A stretch of DNA of 64,000 nucleotides from Pleurocapsa minor GSE-CHR-MK 17-07R (GCA_019359125.1 JAHHHY010000001.1:744001-808000); one strand, 5' to 3'; shown: positions 30,092 to 39,679, counted from the first letter of the stretch. Notes: generated from the sequence alone by a model not told the origin. Numbers and translations are program-made.

Positions 30092-32185
30092 TCAGTTAGC
30101 CGTTTCGATGCCTCGGCGCAGGGTCGTCAATTCTCCCTCAAACTTGCCCAGCGAGTCCCTCAGTGCGTTGTTGCGCTGCACGACAGCCTCCAGCCGGGCG
30201 AAAATAGGCGACAGCAATTGTGACCCAAATTCGCGCAGGCGGGTGCGTTCACGTGCCGTCAGCTGATCGAGTGCATCGTCATACGACTTTTGCAGCGCAT
30301 CGATCTGCAGGCTGAAGTCACGTTTGGCGCCGCTGGACATGCGCCGATAGTAGCGAATGGCCAGCGCACCGCCGACCACTGCGACAGGCGCGCCCAGGAT
30401 GAAAGCCGGAATCGCCAGCGGCGCGGCCGCCACAGCCCCGCCGATCAGCGGGCCGGGTGCAGCCAACGCCAGCACCGTCGCGACGACGCCAGCCACTGAT
30501 GCGGCCGCTGTCATCGTAAAGTTCCCCATATTGGAACGAAATGCCGTTTCCATGTCGGACAGCACACGCCCGCTGGAATACGAGCGCATTTCCGCCTCGG
30601 CAGCGCGGATCGCATCCTGCAGCGCCTCGCGCTGTTCCGCATACACATTGGCATCCAGCCCGCTGACATCCGATTCCAGCACATCCTGCAGCCGATTCAG
30701 CCGGTCAATCACACCGCGCCAGTAGGCCCGGCTCTGGTCAATCAGAGCGTTGACGTATTGATTGGTCGCCTGCTGCACATCGTCCAGCGAGTAGCCGATT
30801 ACGACATCCTGAAAGTCCTTTTGCAGCTTCTCACGGCTGACACCACGGCCCAACTTGCGGATGGATAAATTCTCGTTGATGAAGCCCAGGCCACGGGCGC
30901 GCATCCCCTCGAAAATCTCGTCGACAGAGGCGCGTGTCTGGCGAAGCTGGGCAGCCAGCCCGGTCGCCTGCTGATCAAACTCTGCATGCACAGACTGCAC
31001 CTTTTCGCGGTCCGTACCCACCAGTTTGACGCGTTCGCCGGCAATCGCGGTGTACTTGCCCACCAGATGCGCCGCCAGGTCGAGCTGCGACAGCATCTTC
31101 TGACGGGCGGGCGGCATCGCACTGAACAGGCTGCGCAGGTGCCCACGCAAAGCATCCACCCCGCCCGTTTCCACGCCGCCCGCCGCGATGCTCTCCAGCG
31201 ATTCGCGGGCAGACACCATGAAGATCAGCCCATCCAGCCCCAGCAGTGACTTCACCTGCGCCTCGACAAAGCGGCGCACTTCCACGCGCTCCTGCGGGGT
31301 CAGCAGGTCCACCTGGTTGATCACGATGATGATCTTCTTGCCGAATTCACGCGCCAGCTCCAGATACACGCGCTCGGTATCGGCCAGCGCACGCTTGGCA
31401 GACAGCACGAAAATCACCAGGTCGCTGCGATGCAGGAAGGCTTTGGCAGTCGTCTCGTGGCGCTGGAAGACAGAGCCCGTCCCCGGAGTATCGACCAGGG
31501 CAACGCCCGGCGCACCGGTATTCGGGTGCTGCCACACGCGCATATAATCCGGACGAATCTCCGGCGTGCGTGCGCCCATCTCGCCATATTTGATCAGCTC
31601 GATCGCCTCGGTCGTCGGCGTGATGCCTGTCGGCAGCAGCCTGTCGCGCAGCATCGCATTCACCAGCGACGACTTTCCTGCGTTGAACTCACCGATGATC
31701 ACCACCAGGAAAAACATATCCCGCAGGTCTTCGGCTACTTCCAGCAGGCGCTGCCGGTCAGAGCGGGCGCTTTCGCCAAAGGCATCAAAGCTGGCCGCGA
31801 TATCCCCCAGCAGGCGAATCTCGGCCTCGCGCAGGGCGGCCAGCGCGCCCGTCATCGGACGGGCCTGTTCCAGCGGCGGAGGTGCAGAGTGCCCTGGAAT
31901 CGTAATGACCGGCGGCGCTGATTCCACAACCTCGGCAATTTCAGGCTCCTGGCGCAATGCCAGCGCGCCCGGCTGATCTGCCGGGTCTTTGGTCACTTCA
32001 GGGGTGTCAGACGCCAGCGCACCTTCGACCGGCTTCTCCTCCGGCCGGTCATTTTCCAGCGCGTCTTCGGTCACGTCAGGCATGTCAGACGCCAGCACAT
32101 CTTCGACGAGCTGCTCCTCTGGCCGGGCAGGCGCATTATTCTCGTCGGGCTGGGCATCTTCACGATGCATATTTTCGTCAGTCAA
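30092..32185 (-). CDS. Bacterial dynamin-like GTPase, second of tandem pair
   Basis: A 697-residue protein. The acidic N-terminus (about 1-105) contains a duplicated stretch (RPEEQLVEDVLASDMPDV then RPEEKPVEGALASDTPEV). The GTPase domain follows with G1 IIGEFNAGKSSLVNA (about 165), G2 Thr in TGITPTTE, G3 LVDTPGTGS and G4 VINQVDLL. A long helical stalk comes next, then a hydrophobic hairpin (about 565-610) suited to membrane insertion, and a C-terminal coiled coil. This is the fold of bacterial dynamins such as DynA or LeoA, which remodel membranes, often under stress or phage attack. It follows the first dynamin gene by 17 nt. Tandem pairs are typical because the two proteins hetero-oligomerise. 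Confidence 0.9.
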   Translation of the reverse strand: MTDENMHREDAQPDENNAPARPEEQLVEDVLASDMPDVTEDALENDRPEEKPVEGALASDTPEVTKDPADQPGALALRQEPEIAEVVESAPPVITIPGHSAPPPLEQARPMTGALAALREAEIRLLGDIAASFDAFGESARSDRQRLLEVAEDLRDMFFLVVIIGEFNAGKSSLVNAMLRDRLLPTGITPTTEAIELIKYGEMGARTPEIRPDYMRVWQHPNTGAPGVALVDTPGTGSVFQRHETTAKAFLHRSDLVIFVLSAKRALADTERVYLELAREFGKKIIIVINQVDLLTPQERVEVRRFVEAQVKSLLGLDGLIFMVSARESLESIAAGGVETGGVDALRGHLRSLFSAMPPARQKMLSQLDLAAHLVGKYTAIAGERVKLVGTDREKVQSVHAEFDQQATGLAAQLRQTRASVDEIFEGMRARGLGFINENLSIRKLGRGVSREKLQKDFQDVVIGYSLDDVQQATNQYVNALIDQSRAYWRGVIDRLNRLQDVLESDVSGLDANVYAEQREALQDAIRAAEAEMRSYSSGRVLSDMETAFRSNMGNFTMTAAASVAGVVATVLALAAPGPLIGGAVAAAPLAIPAFILGAPVAVVGGALAIRYYRRMSSGAKRDFSLQIDALQKSYDDALDQLTARERTRLREFGSQLLSPIFARLEAVVQRNNALRDSLGKFEGELTTLRRGIETAN

Positions 32186-32202
32186 GGCAAACCTTTCAGT
32201 CG

Positions 32203-34041
32203 CTAATTCATCTTTGCCAGCGCGGCATCAATCTCGCCCATCTGCTGGCTGAACGCATGCAGCGATTTCTGCTGCTCGGCCAGTGCGCTGGTTTGTGTCT
32301 CAATGAGGCGCATCAGCGGCAGCACTGATTCGCTGCGCAGGCGCAGGCCAGTTTCAATCTGGGCAGCCCCCGCGGCTTTCAGGATCTTCAGGTAAGCATC
32401 CCGTTCCAAGGCCAGCGCCTGCCTGATATTACGCACAATCACCCTGCCGCGCACCAGCCAGGCGACGCTTCCGATCAACGCCAACACAAATACGCCGACG
32501 AGCAGCAGCAGCCACAGGCCGGGCGCATCGGCCGATTCCGGGCGGGTGACCAGCACCAGAATGGTCAGCAGCAGCATGACCACCATGTACGCCGCATAAA
32601 ACGCGTCTGCACCCTGCACCCAGTCCTCGATGCGCTCGGCGACGCTTTTGCGCACGCGCGACTCGGCCTCATCCAGTGTCGTTCGCATCGCCTGCATCGG
32701 AGCGCGATCATACTGCACCGGCGGCTGAATCGAGCCGATCACACGCGTTTTCAAGGCGTCTGGCAGACGCTCCAGCTCGCGTCGGCCATAGCTGACCAGA
32801 TCGTCGATGTCCTGAATGTCTTTGCCTTCCAGGCGCGGGGCCAGCGCATCGGCGATGCCGCGCACATCGGCCAGCGCCTGATCGACCTGCCCCGACGTGG
32901 TCGCAGATTCGAAACGCGACTTGCTGCCCAGCAGGCGGCGCACGCCCAACAGATCGCTCAGCCCGCTCATGAATGCCCGCGGCAGCTTTCCAAATGTGAA
33001 CATATCAGAGATGGTCGACGCCGAAGCTTCGGCGGCGGCATCAAAACGCGCCGAGACGCGTCCGGCAATCTCGCTGACGATGGCTTCGTTTTCACGGCCG
33101 TAGCCTGCGATCTGGCTGTTCACATTTTCGCGGATGCCCTGGTAATGATCGAGCGTGGCGATCTCCTGCTTGTTGCCCTGCAAGGCCACGGCATGCACGC
33201 TGCGGGCGATATCCAGCGGCGTTTGCAGCTTCTGGCGCAGGCGCGCCGCATCGCCAAGCTGCTTCGCCAGGTGCTTTTCAAGCTGGTCCAGCCCGCTCTG
33301 CGCCCACAGCCCGGCATCGCGCATGCCATCAGGCCGCACCGCCTCCAGGCCCAGCTTGGCCGACATCATCCACACATCAGGCTGATACCCAAGCTGGCTT
33401 TTGCTTTGCGTGCGCACATGCTCGCGCACCTGTTCGCGCTCATCCGGCGTGAGCAAATCGGCCTGATTCAGCACGATGATGACCTGCTTGCCATAGGTCT
33501 TGAGCAGTTGCAGATACTCGGCGTTGCCGGCAGTCATCGCCTGCGTCGCCAGCATGACCAGCAGCACGGCGTCGCTGCGGTGCAGAAATTTCCGGGTGAC
33601 CTCGTCGTGGCTAGTGAACACAGATTCCAGCCCCGGGGTATCCACCAGGCTGACTTTTTGCAGCAGCGGCGCCGGGTCGAAGATAGTATCAAAGTCGCCC
33701 GAGCGGGCAGTCTGTGGCGCTTCCGCGCTGCGCAGATAAGTGATGCGTTCGGTGGTGGGTGTGATGCCCACTGGCAGCAGATTCGGCTTGCCCAGCAGCG
33801 CATTGATCAGGCTGGACTTGCCTGAGCTGAACGGGCCCACAAACACCATCAGGTAGGGGGAGTCTGCGTGAAACAAGGCGTCCCGAAGCTGGGACAGGCG
33901 ATCCTCCGGCAAACCATCCACGCGGGGCATGACCTCCAGCATGGCGGTGATAAGCTGATATTCCTGTCGGCGGACTGCCTCATACTGTACCGCGAGTTTC
34001 GATGACGTGTTCTCGGCGATCAAGTTGGGCATCCTTCTCAT
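32203..34041 (-). CDS. Bacterial dynamin-like GTPase, first of tandem pair
   Basis: A 612-residue protein with G1 FVGPFSSGKSSLINAL (about 80), G2 VGITPTTE, G3 SLVDTPGLES and G4 VLNQADLL, then a helical stalk. Two clear transmembrane helices lie near residues 475-525, followed by a C-terminal helix. It differs from its downstream partner in having true membrane spans and no acidic N-terminus. ATG 34041 is taken as start because a TATATC (34047-34052) with TTAACG 16 nt further upstream predicts transcription at the start codon (leaderless); ATG 34032 is the alternative. It diverges, with a 73-bp gap, from the GAF-decarboxylase fusion. Confidence 0.9.
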   Translation of the reverse strand: MRRMPNLIAENTSSKLAVQYEAVRRQEYQLITAMLEVMPRVDGLPEDRLSQLRDALFHADSPYLMVFVGPFSSGKSSLINALLGKPNLLPVGITPTTERITYLRSAEAPQTARSGDFDTIFDPAPLLQKVSLVDTPGLESVFTSHDEVTRKFLHRSDAVLLVMLATQAMTAGNAEYLQLLKTYGKQVIIVLNQADLLTPDEREQVREHVRTQSKSQLGYQPDVWMMSAKLGLEAVRPDGMRDAGLWAQSGLDQLEKHLAKQLGDAARLRQKLQTPLDIARSVHAVALQGNKQEIATLDHYQGIRENVNSQIAGYGRENEAIVSEIAGRVSARFDAAAEASASTISDMFTFGKLPRAFMSGLSDLLGVRRLLGSKSRFESATTSGQVDQALADVRGIADALAPRLEGKDIQDIDDLVSYGRRELERLPDALKTRVIGSIQPPVQYDRAPMQAMRTTLDEAESRVRKSVAERIEDWVQGADAFYAAYMVVMLLLTILVLVTRPESADAPGLWLLLLVGVFVLALIGSVAWLVRGRVIVRNIRQALALERDAYLKILKAAGAAQIETGLRLRSESVLPLMRLIETQTSALAEQQKSLHAFSQQMGEIDAALAKMN

Positions 34042-34046
34042 CAATC

Positions 34047-34074
34047 GATATACTTTGAGGATAATACGCGTTAA
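34047..34074 (-). promoter_or_regulatory. Promoter of the dynamin-mgtC operon
   Basis: Minus-strand TTAACG (34069-34074), 16-nt spacer, TATATC (34047-34052), ending five bases before ATG 34041. It suggests a leaderless mRNA. Confidence 0.5.
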
Positions 34075-34114
34075 CCCGCGCCGCAATACTACGCTTAACC
34101 TATGGTGATATCGG

Positions 34115-36322
34115 ATGACTAACCCACCCGCGCCCTATCCAGACGCGCAAGACGATGGACTGAAGCTCACATTTGCGCTTGACCAGATCCGCGATACCTT
34201 CGATGAACGCAGTGAGCCACGCGAGATGTTTGTCGCGATTCTGGACCTGCTGAGAACGCATTTCGCGGCCGAGGCCGGCGCTATCGTGCTGCTTGAAGAA
34301 GGCATGGACGAGCCCGACACGATCATCAACAACGGCATCAGCCAGGGCGAGGCGCTTGACCTGTGTCGCGCTGCCATGCGCGCTACCGAGCCGGGCATCA
34401 TCGATAATCCCTACTGGGCTTATACGATGGGCAACGAGATCACGTTGCGCGGACAGCCGCTGGGCGCCATGATCCTCGTGCGCCAGTCCGAGCCGTTCAC
34501 GACACATGACCTGCATATGCTGTCAGTGGCCGAAAAACAGGTCGATTCCGCCATCATTCAGGCGCGCACCGCCTGGAAGCTGATCCACCGCACGCGCGAG
34601 CTGGAAGCCATCTATCACGTGGACAGGTTACGCGATGAAACCGGCAGCAATGAGCGGTCGCTGCTGGAGAAATTTGCGGCCTACGTGGGGACGCTGTTTA
34701 GCGCTGATTTCGTGGGCATCTCACTGACCGATGCAGACGGCGCGCCCGGCGAATTCGTCATCAATGGGCGTGGGCTGCCCGACGACAGCATCGCACGCCT
34801 GTTCGAGCAGGCCCATGGCCACGCCAGCTTCAGCGGACTGGCCACGCCAACCGGCGTCACCGAAGCCGTGTTCATCTCCGCGCCGCTGATTACGCACGGC
34901 ATACGCCTGGGTTCGGTGGTGCTGGGACGCGAGTCGTTGTTCACGCGCTCCGATTACCGGCTGATGGATGCACTGTGCAGCCAGCTTGACACGGCCATCG
35001 TGCACATGCGCCAGCTTCAGGCACAGCCTGTGGACGCCCCGGCAACTGACCTCAGCAGCGTGGACGATGCGCCCTTTACGCAATCGATCCGTTATGTGAG
35101 CGATGCGCTGCACGTGGATGACGTGCGCCTCGATCTGCTGGCTAACGAGGTTGGCACACCCGCGTATGTCTACAGCCTGAAAGCCATTCGCGACAATTTC
35201 CAGGCGCTGCGCGCTGCTTTCCCTGACAGCCGCATCCACTTCAGCGCGAAATGCAATAATAATCCGGCCATTCTGCGCCAGCTCATCGAAGATGGCGCGG
35301 GCATTGATGCTGTCAGCGCGGGCGAAATTCACCTGGCGCGGCGGGCTGGCGCGCATTCTGAGGATGTGGTGTTTGCAGGCGTGGGTAAAACGGTGGGCGA
35401 GCTGTACTACGCGGTCTCGCGTGGCGTGGGCTGGTTCAATATCGAGAACGAATCCGAGGCAGCCACGATCAATGTCATCGCAGGGGAACACGGCTCCCGC
35501 CCTCGCATCGCCATTCGTTTCAACCCCGAAGTGCAGGCCAATACGCACAAACACATCGCCACCGGCCACACCTACGCCAAATTCGGCATGACCGAACAGG
35601 CGGCCCGTGGCCTGCTGGACAAAAAAGAGTCGTATCCAAATCTGCGCTTTGAGGGGATCCATATTCATATCGGCAGCCAGCTTGGCGACACCAGCGCGAC
35701 CACGCAGGCGGTGCAGCAGGCGCTGCGGCTGGCGCACGACTATCCGTTCATCCGCACGCTGGATATTGGCGGCGGCTTCCCGGTGGCCTACAGGGCAAGC
35801 CAGTCACTGCCTGCGCCGGCCGACTTCGCCGCGCAGATTCTGCCGCTGGTGCGCGATTACACGCTGATTGTCGAACCGGGGCGCTATATCGCCGCCAATG
35901 CGGGCGTGCTGCTGGCGCGGGTGCTGTATATCAAGCATCAGGGCGGCCGCCAGATCGTCATTCTGGATGCGGGCATGACCGAACTCATCCGCCCCATGCT
36001 GTATCAGGCGCATCATGCCATTGTGCCGGTCACGCGGCGCGACGGCCCGCTGTCTCCCGTGACCATCGTGGGGCCAGTGTGCGAGAGCACCGATCAGTTT
36101 GCGGAAGATGTGCTGCTGCCGCCCGTGCAGGTGGGCGACCTGATGGCGATTCTGACGACCGGCGCGTATGGCTCAGTCATGGCCAGCAACTACAACGCCC
36201 GCCTGCGCCCGCCTGAAATCGCCATCGACCCGGACGGGACAAAGTGGCGCGTCACCCGCAGGCGTGAAAACTGGGACGACCTGGTGCGGACGGATCTGCG
36301 CGACGACACCTACAGGCTGTAG
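34115..36322 (+). CDS. GAF-GAF-diaminopimelate decarboxylase fusion
   Basis: A 735-residue protein. Residues about 20-150 and 165-305 look like two GAF sensory domains (AILDLLRTHFAAEAGAIVLL; SLLEKFAAYVGTLFSADFVG). From about 325 to the end is a complete fold-type III PLP decarboxylase of the LysA family. The PLP lysine lies in HFSAKCNNNPAIL (about 379). GIDAVSAGEIHLA, HIHIGSQL, DIGGGFP, EPGRYIAANAG, the active-site Cys in GPVCESTD (about 655) and AYGSVMASNYNARLRPPE follow. LysA makes lysine from meso-diaminopimelate and is normally about 420 residues with no sensor. I know of no standard GAF-LysA architecture. ATG 34115 opens the frame and no internal start with a ribosome site is evident at the LysA boundary. 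Confidence 0.88.
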   Translation: MTNPPAPYPDAQDDGLKLTFALDQIRDTFDERSEPREMFVAILDLLRTHFAAEAGAIVLLEEGMDEPDTIINNGISQGEALDLCRAAMRATEPGIIDNPYWAYTMGNEITLRGQPLGAMILVRQSEPFTTHDLHMLSVAEKQVDSAIIQARTAWKLIHRTRELEAIYHVDRLRDETGSNERSLLEKFAAYVGTLFSADFVGISLTDADGAPGEFVINGRGLPDDSIARLFEQAHGHASFSGLATPTGVTEAVFISAPLITHGIRLGSVVLGRESLFTRSDYRLMDALCSQLDTAIVHMRQLQAQPVDAPATDLSSVDDAPFTQSIRYVSDALHVDDVRLDLLANEVGTPAYVYSLKAIRDNFQALRAAFPDSRIHFSAKCNNNPAILRQLIEDGAGIDAVSAGEIHLARRAGAHSEDVVFAGVGKTVGELYYAVSRGVGWFNIENESEAATINVIAGEHGSRPRIAIRFNPEVQANTHKHIATGHTYAKFGMTEQAARGLLDKKESYPNLRFEGIHIHIGSQLGDTSATTQAVQQALRLAHDYPFIRTLDIGGGFPVAYRASQSLPAPADFAAQILPLVRDYTLIVEPGRYIAANAGVLLARVLYIKHQGGRQIVILDAGMTELIRPMLYQAHHAIVPVTRRDGPLSPVTIVGPVCESTDQFAEDVLLPPVQVGDLMAILTTGAYGSVMASNYNARLRPPEIAIDPDGTKWRVTRRRENWDDLVRTDLRDDTYRL

Positions 36323-36330
36323 ATAACGAC

Positions 36331-36356
36331 AAAGCCCACTCGCTTGAGTGGGCTTT
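36331..36356. terminator. Hairpin between the decarboxylase fusion and the tRNA genes
   Basis: Stem AAAGCCCACTC/GAGTGGGCTTT with a four-base loop; it can end both the rightward gene and the leftward tRNA transcript. T-runs are short on both sides. Confidence 0.65.
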
Positions 36357-36360
36357 CGGT

Positions 36361-36433
36361 TGGCGACACTTGGATTTGAACCAAGGACCTATTCATTATG
36401 AGTGAATCGCTCTAACCACTGAGCTATGTCGCC
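36361..36433 (-). tRNA. tRNA-Met (CAU), elongator type
   Basis: A 73-nt cloverleaf starting GGCGACATAGCTCAG. The acceptor stem GGCGACA/TGTCGCC is perfect. The anticodon arm ATTCA-CTCATAA-TGAAT presents CAU, and the T-arm is CTTGG-TTCAAAT-CCAAG. CCA is not encoded. CAU is also used by lysidine-modified tRNA-Ile, but the general sequence fits elongator Met better. It lies six bases from the initiator tRNA and shares its transcript. Confidence 0.88.
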
Positions 36434-36439
36434 GTTGAG

Positions 36440-36511
36440 TTGCGGGGGCAGGACTCGAACCTGCGGCCTCCGGGTTATGAGCCCGACGAGCTACCACTGC
36501 TCTACCCCGCG
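36440..36511 (-). tRNA. Initiator tRNA-fMet (CAU)
   Basis: A 72-nt cloverleaf CGCGGGGTAGAGC... with the two initiator hallmarks: an unpaired C1-A72 at the top of the acceptor stem, and three consecutive G:C pairs at the bottom of the anticodon stem (TCGGG-CTCATAA-CCCGG). The discriminator is A and CCA is not encoded. The D-loop is short (AGTGGTA). Confidence 0.93.
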
Positions 36512-36523
36512 TCGATGTAATGC

Positions 36524-36552
36524 ATGTTATCATGCGGCCCAGGGGGTGTCAA
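36524..36552 (-). promoter_or_regulatory. Promoter of the tRNA-fMet/tRNA-Met unit
   Basis: Minus-strand TTGACA (36547-36552), 17-nt spacer, TAACAT (36524-36529), placing the start a few bases before the tRNA-fMet 5' end. Confidence 0.75.
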
Positions 36553-36585
36553 CGGTGACTTGGCCGAAACACCCCCTTTTGCCAT

Positions 36586-38610
36586 TCAGCCACCCATCAG
36601 CAGATTGTCGGGCTCGCGCTCAATCATCACTCGTTTCAGCTCCAGCACCTGATCACGCAGCAACGCCGCTTTCTCGAATTCCAGCGCCTTTGCCGCATTC
36701 TTCATTTCCATTTCCAGCTCTTTGATCATGCGGTTGATCTCGTGCTTGGGCAGCATGTCCAGCGGCACCACATCACTGTCCGCTGCCGCTGCGTGTTCGT
36801 CAGTGACTGCGGCGCGCACGCGGTCGGTCAGGTCGCGCACCTGCTTCACAATCGACAGTGGCGTGATGCCATGTGCCTCGTTATAGGCGTGCTGCACGGC
36901 ACGGCGGCGATCTGTCTCGCCAATCGCGGCAGTCATGCTGGGCGTCATATGGTCGGCATACATGATGACCTGCCCCTCGATATGGCGCGCCGCACGGCCA
37001 ATCGTCTGGATGAGCGCCTGCTCGGAGCGCAGGAAACCTTCCTTGTCTGCATCCAGAATAGCCACCAGCGAGACTTCCGGGAGGTCCAGGCCTTCACGCA
37101 GCAGGTTGACGCCCACCACGACATCATATACGCCGAGGCGCAGGTCACGCAGGATTTCCACGCGCTCCAGCGTCTGAATCTCGGCATGCAGGAAGTGCGC
37201 CTTGATGCCAATCTCGTTGATGTAGCCAGCCAGTTCCTCGGACATGCGCTGGGTGAGCGTGGTGACAATCACGCGCTGTTTCTTGGCCACGCGTGCAGCA
37301 ATCTCCTGCAGCAGGTCATCGACCTGCCCCTTGGACGGGCGCACAGAAATCTGCGGATCGAGGATGCCGGTCGGGCGAATCACCTGCTGGGCGACATTCT
37401 CGCTGACTTCACCCTCATACGGGCCGGGTGTCGCGCTGGTGTAAATGGTATAGCCCGCCCGTTCCTGAAACTCGTCAAAGCGCAGCGGACGGTTGTCCAT
37501 CGCGCTGGGCAGGCGGAAGCCGTAATCCACCAGCGTCTCTTTACGCGCGCGGTCGCCGTTGTACATGCCGCGTGCCTGCGGGATGCTCATATGGCTTTCG
37601 TCGATGATGAGCAGGTAGTCTCTCGGATAATAGTCCAGCAGCGTCCACGGCGGGCTGCCTGGCTGGCGCTGCTCGATATGGCGCGAATAGTTCTCGATGC
37701 CGCTGGTGAAGCCCATTTCGCGCAGCATCTCCAGGTCATAATGCGTGCGCTGCTCCAGCCGCTGCGCCTCCAGCAGCTTCCCCTGCGACTTGAACAGGTT
37801 CAGCTGGTCTTCCAGTTCTTTCTCGATATCCTGGATCGCCTTTTGCAGCTTCTCCTGGTCAGCCATAAACTGCGACGCCGGGAAGACCACGATCGTCTCG
37901 TGCGCGGCCAGCAGTTCGCCCGTCAGCGGGTCAAACTCGACGATCCGCTCGACTTCATCGCCAAACAGCGTCACCCGAAACGCGGCGTGTTCGTACGGCG
38001 GAAAAATCTCCAGTACATCGCCCTTGGCGCGGAAATTCCCATGCGTCAGGTCCATATCACTGCGGGCATACTGTAGCTGCACCAGCTTGCGCAGCACGGC
38101 CTCGCGCCTTACTTCCTCGCCTACCCGCAGCGTGACCGTGCTCTGTCCCCACGTGACAGGGTCGCCCGTGCCGTAGATGCACGAGATGGAGGCCACAATG
38201 ATCGTGTCCTGGCGGCTGAGCAGCGCGGCTTTCGCGGCGATGCGCAGGCGCTCAATCTGCTCGTTGATATCGGTCTGCTTCTCGATGAACAGGTCATAAC
38301 GCGGCACATACGACTCTGGCTGATAGTAGTCGTAGTAACTCACGTAGTACTCGACCGCATTCTTCGGGAAAAATTCCTTGAATTCGGAATAGAGCTGGGC
38401 GGCCAGCGTCTTGTTGTGCGCGATGATGAGCGCGGGACGCTGCAGGCGCTGAATCACCTGGGCGATGGTGAATGTCTTGCCGGTGCCGGTCGCGCCCAGC
38501 AGCGTCTGGTTACGCAGGCCCGCCTGCACACCGCGCACCAGCGATTCAATCGCGGTAGGCTGGTCGCCGGTAGGCTGAAAATCGGATACCAGTTCAAATT
38601 TCTGTGGCAT
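36586..38610 (-). CDS. uvrB: UvrABC excinuclease subunit B
   Basis: The damage-verifying helicase-like subunit of nucleotide excision repair. The 674-residue length is normal. Motifs in order: Walker [15 protein letters not shown], the beta-hairpin region [19 protein letters not shown] that clamps [12 protein letters not shown] (Walker B), TSATPGPYE, the motif V/VI region [17 protein letters not shown] and QTIGRAARH. The C-terminal UVR coiled coil ([20 protein letters not shown]) contacts UvrC. It stands alone, with no uvrA or uvrC nearby. Confidence 0.97.
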   Translation of the reverse strand: MPQKFELVSDFQPTGDQPTAIESLVRGVQAGLRNQTLLGATGTGKTFTIAQVIQRLQRPALIIAHNKTLAAQLYSEFKEFFPKNAVEYYVSYYDYYQPESYVPRYDLFIEKQTDINEQIERLRIAAKAALLSRQDTIIVASISCIYGTGDPVTWGQSTVTLRVGEEVRREAVLRKLVQLQYARSDMDLTHGNFRAKGDVLEIFPPYEHAAFRVTLFGDEVERIVEFDPLTGELLAAHETIVVFPASQFMADQEKLQKAIQDIEKELEDQLNLFKSQGKLLEAQRLEQRTHYDLEMLREMGFTSGIENYSRHIEQRQPGSPPWTLLDYYPRDYLLIIDESHMSIPQARGMYNGDRARKETLVDYGFRLPSAMDNRPLRFDEFQERAGYTIYTSATPGPYEGEVSENVAQQVIRPTGILDPQISVRPSKGQVDDLLQEIAARVAKKQRVIVTTLTQRMSEELAGYINEIGIKAHFLHAEIQTLERVEILRDLRLGVYDVVVGVNLLREGLDLPEVSLVAILDADKEGFLRSEQALIQTIGRAARHIEGQVIMYADHMTPSMTAAIGETDRRRAVQHAYNEAHGITPLSIVKQVRDLTDRVRAAVTDEHAAAADSDVVPLDMLPKHEINRMIKELEMEMKNAAKALEFEKAALLRDQVLELKRVMIEREPDNLLMGG

Positions 38611-38764
38611 AGATTGCCTCGTGTTTCAGAACTTTCGTTCGATACCCGTATTATACAACTTTCGCTGCCACCGGTAAAAGAACAGCCCGCATAGCCTGCG
38701 ATTATTGCGTATACTCTAATAAGTAAAAGAGCGCTTTTGTGAAGATTGTTTGAGGAAAAAATTC

Positions 38765-39679
38765 ATGACCCAAGCACAAGGGGCACATGCCGGATTTGCC
38801 ACCACGACCCGTGGACTGCGCCGCGACAGCCCACCCATGAAATTATTTGAAAAGGCGAAGCGACTGGGCATCTGGAACCCGACCGATATCGATTTTTCAC
38901 AGGATAAACAGGACTGGGCGCACCTGAAGCCGATGGAACAGGAGATCATCCTGCGGCTGACGAGCATGTTCCAGAGCGGCGAAGAGGCCGTCACGCTCGA
39001 TCTGCTGCCGCTCATCATGACGATCGCACGCGAAGGACGCATCGAGGAAGAAATGTTCCTCACGACTTTCCTGTGGGAAGAAGCCAAACATACCGACTTT
39101 TTTCGCCGCTTCCTGGATGAAGTCACGGGAAACGCGCACGACCTGAGCGACATGGCAGTACCCGGCTACCGCACGATAGTGTATGAGGCGCTGCCCGCCG
39201 CGCTGAATGCCCTGTCCGACGACCCGTCGCCGGCCGCGCAGGTGCGCGCCTCGGTGACCTATAACATGATCGTCGAAGGGGTGCTGGCCGAGACAGGCTA
39301 TCACGCTTATAAGACCATGCTGGAACGCAACGACCTGATGCCAGGACAGTGCCGGGGCATAACGCTGCTCAAACAGGATGAATCACGCCATATCGCCTAT
39401 GGCATCTACCTGATTTCACGCCTGGTGGCGGCAGACGACAACCTGTGGGACGTGGCCGAGGAGACCATGAACACGCTCATCGGCCCGGCGCTGAGCGTCA
39501 TCAGCGAGACGCTCGACCTGTACGACCCGATCCCGTTTGGCCTCAGCATCGATGAATTCGCGACCTATGCCATGATGCAGTATCAGAAGCGCTATGCGCG
39601 GCTGCTGGCTGCGCGTGGCCGTTCACTGGAAGACGTCATCGGCATCACGCACGCGGCCATTGACGCAGACGATGCCTAG
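38765..39679 (+). CDS. R2-like ligand-binding oxidase (R2lox)
   Basis: A 304-residue ferritin-fold protein related to ribonucleotide reductase R2, but with the R2lox hallmarks. Metal ligands are Glu73, Glu106, His109, Glu171 and the late DESRH Glu/His. Val76 and Tyr166 fall exactly where the Val-Tyr ether crosslink forms in the Mn/Fe oxidase Rv0233 of Mycobacterium tuberculosis. The N-terminal GLRRDSPPMKLFEKAKRLG block is also specific to that group. The family oxidises an unknown hydrophobic substrate or fatty acid ligand. ATG 38765 has GAGG about 11 bases upstream. No R1 partner gene is present, as expected for R2lox. Confidence 0.92.
   Translation: MTQAQGAHAGFATTTRGLRRDSPPMKLFEKAKRLGIWNPTDIDFSQDKQDWAHLKPMEQEIILRLTSMFQSGEEAVTLDLLPLIMTIAREGRIEEEMFLTTFLWEEAKHTDFFRRFLDEVTGNAHDLSDMAVPGYRTIVYEALPAALNALSDDPSPAAQVRASVTYNMIVEGVLAETGYHAYKTMLERNDLMPGQCRGITLLKQDESRHIAYGIYLISRLVAADDNLWDVAEETMNTLIGPALSVISETLDLYDPIPFGLSIDEFATYAMMQYQKRYARLLAARGRSLEDVIGITHAAIDADDA

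Noticed and set aside
36426-36725. Plus-strand frame across the tRNA genes
   Set aside because: It reads through two tRNA genes and the end of uvrB in antisense; not a protein gene.
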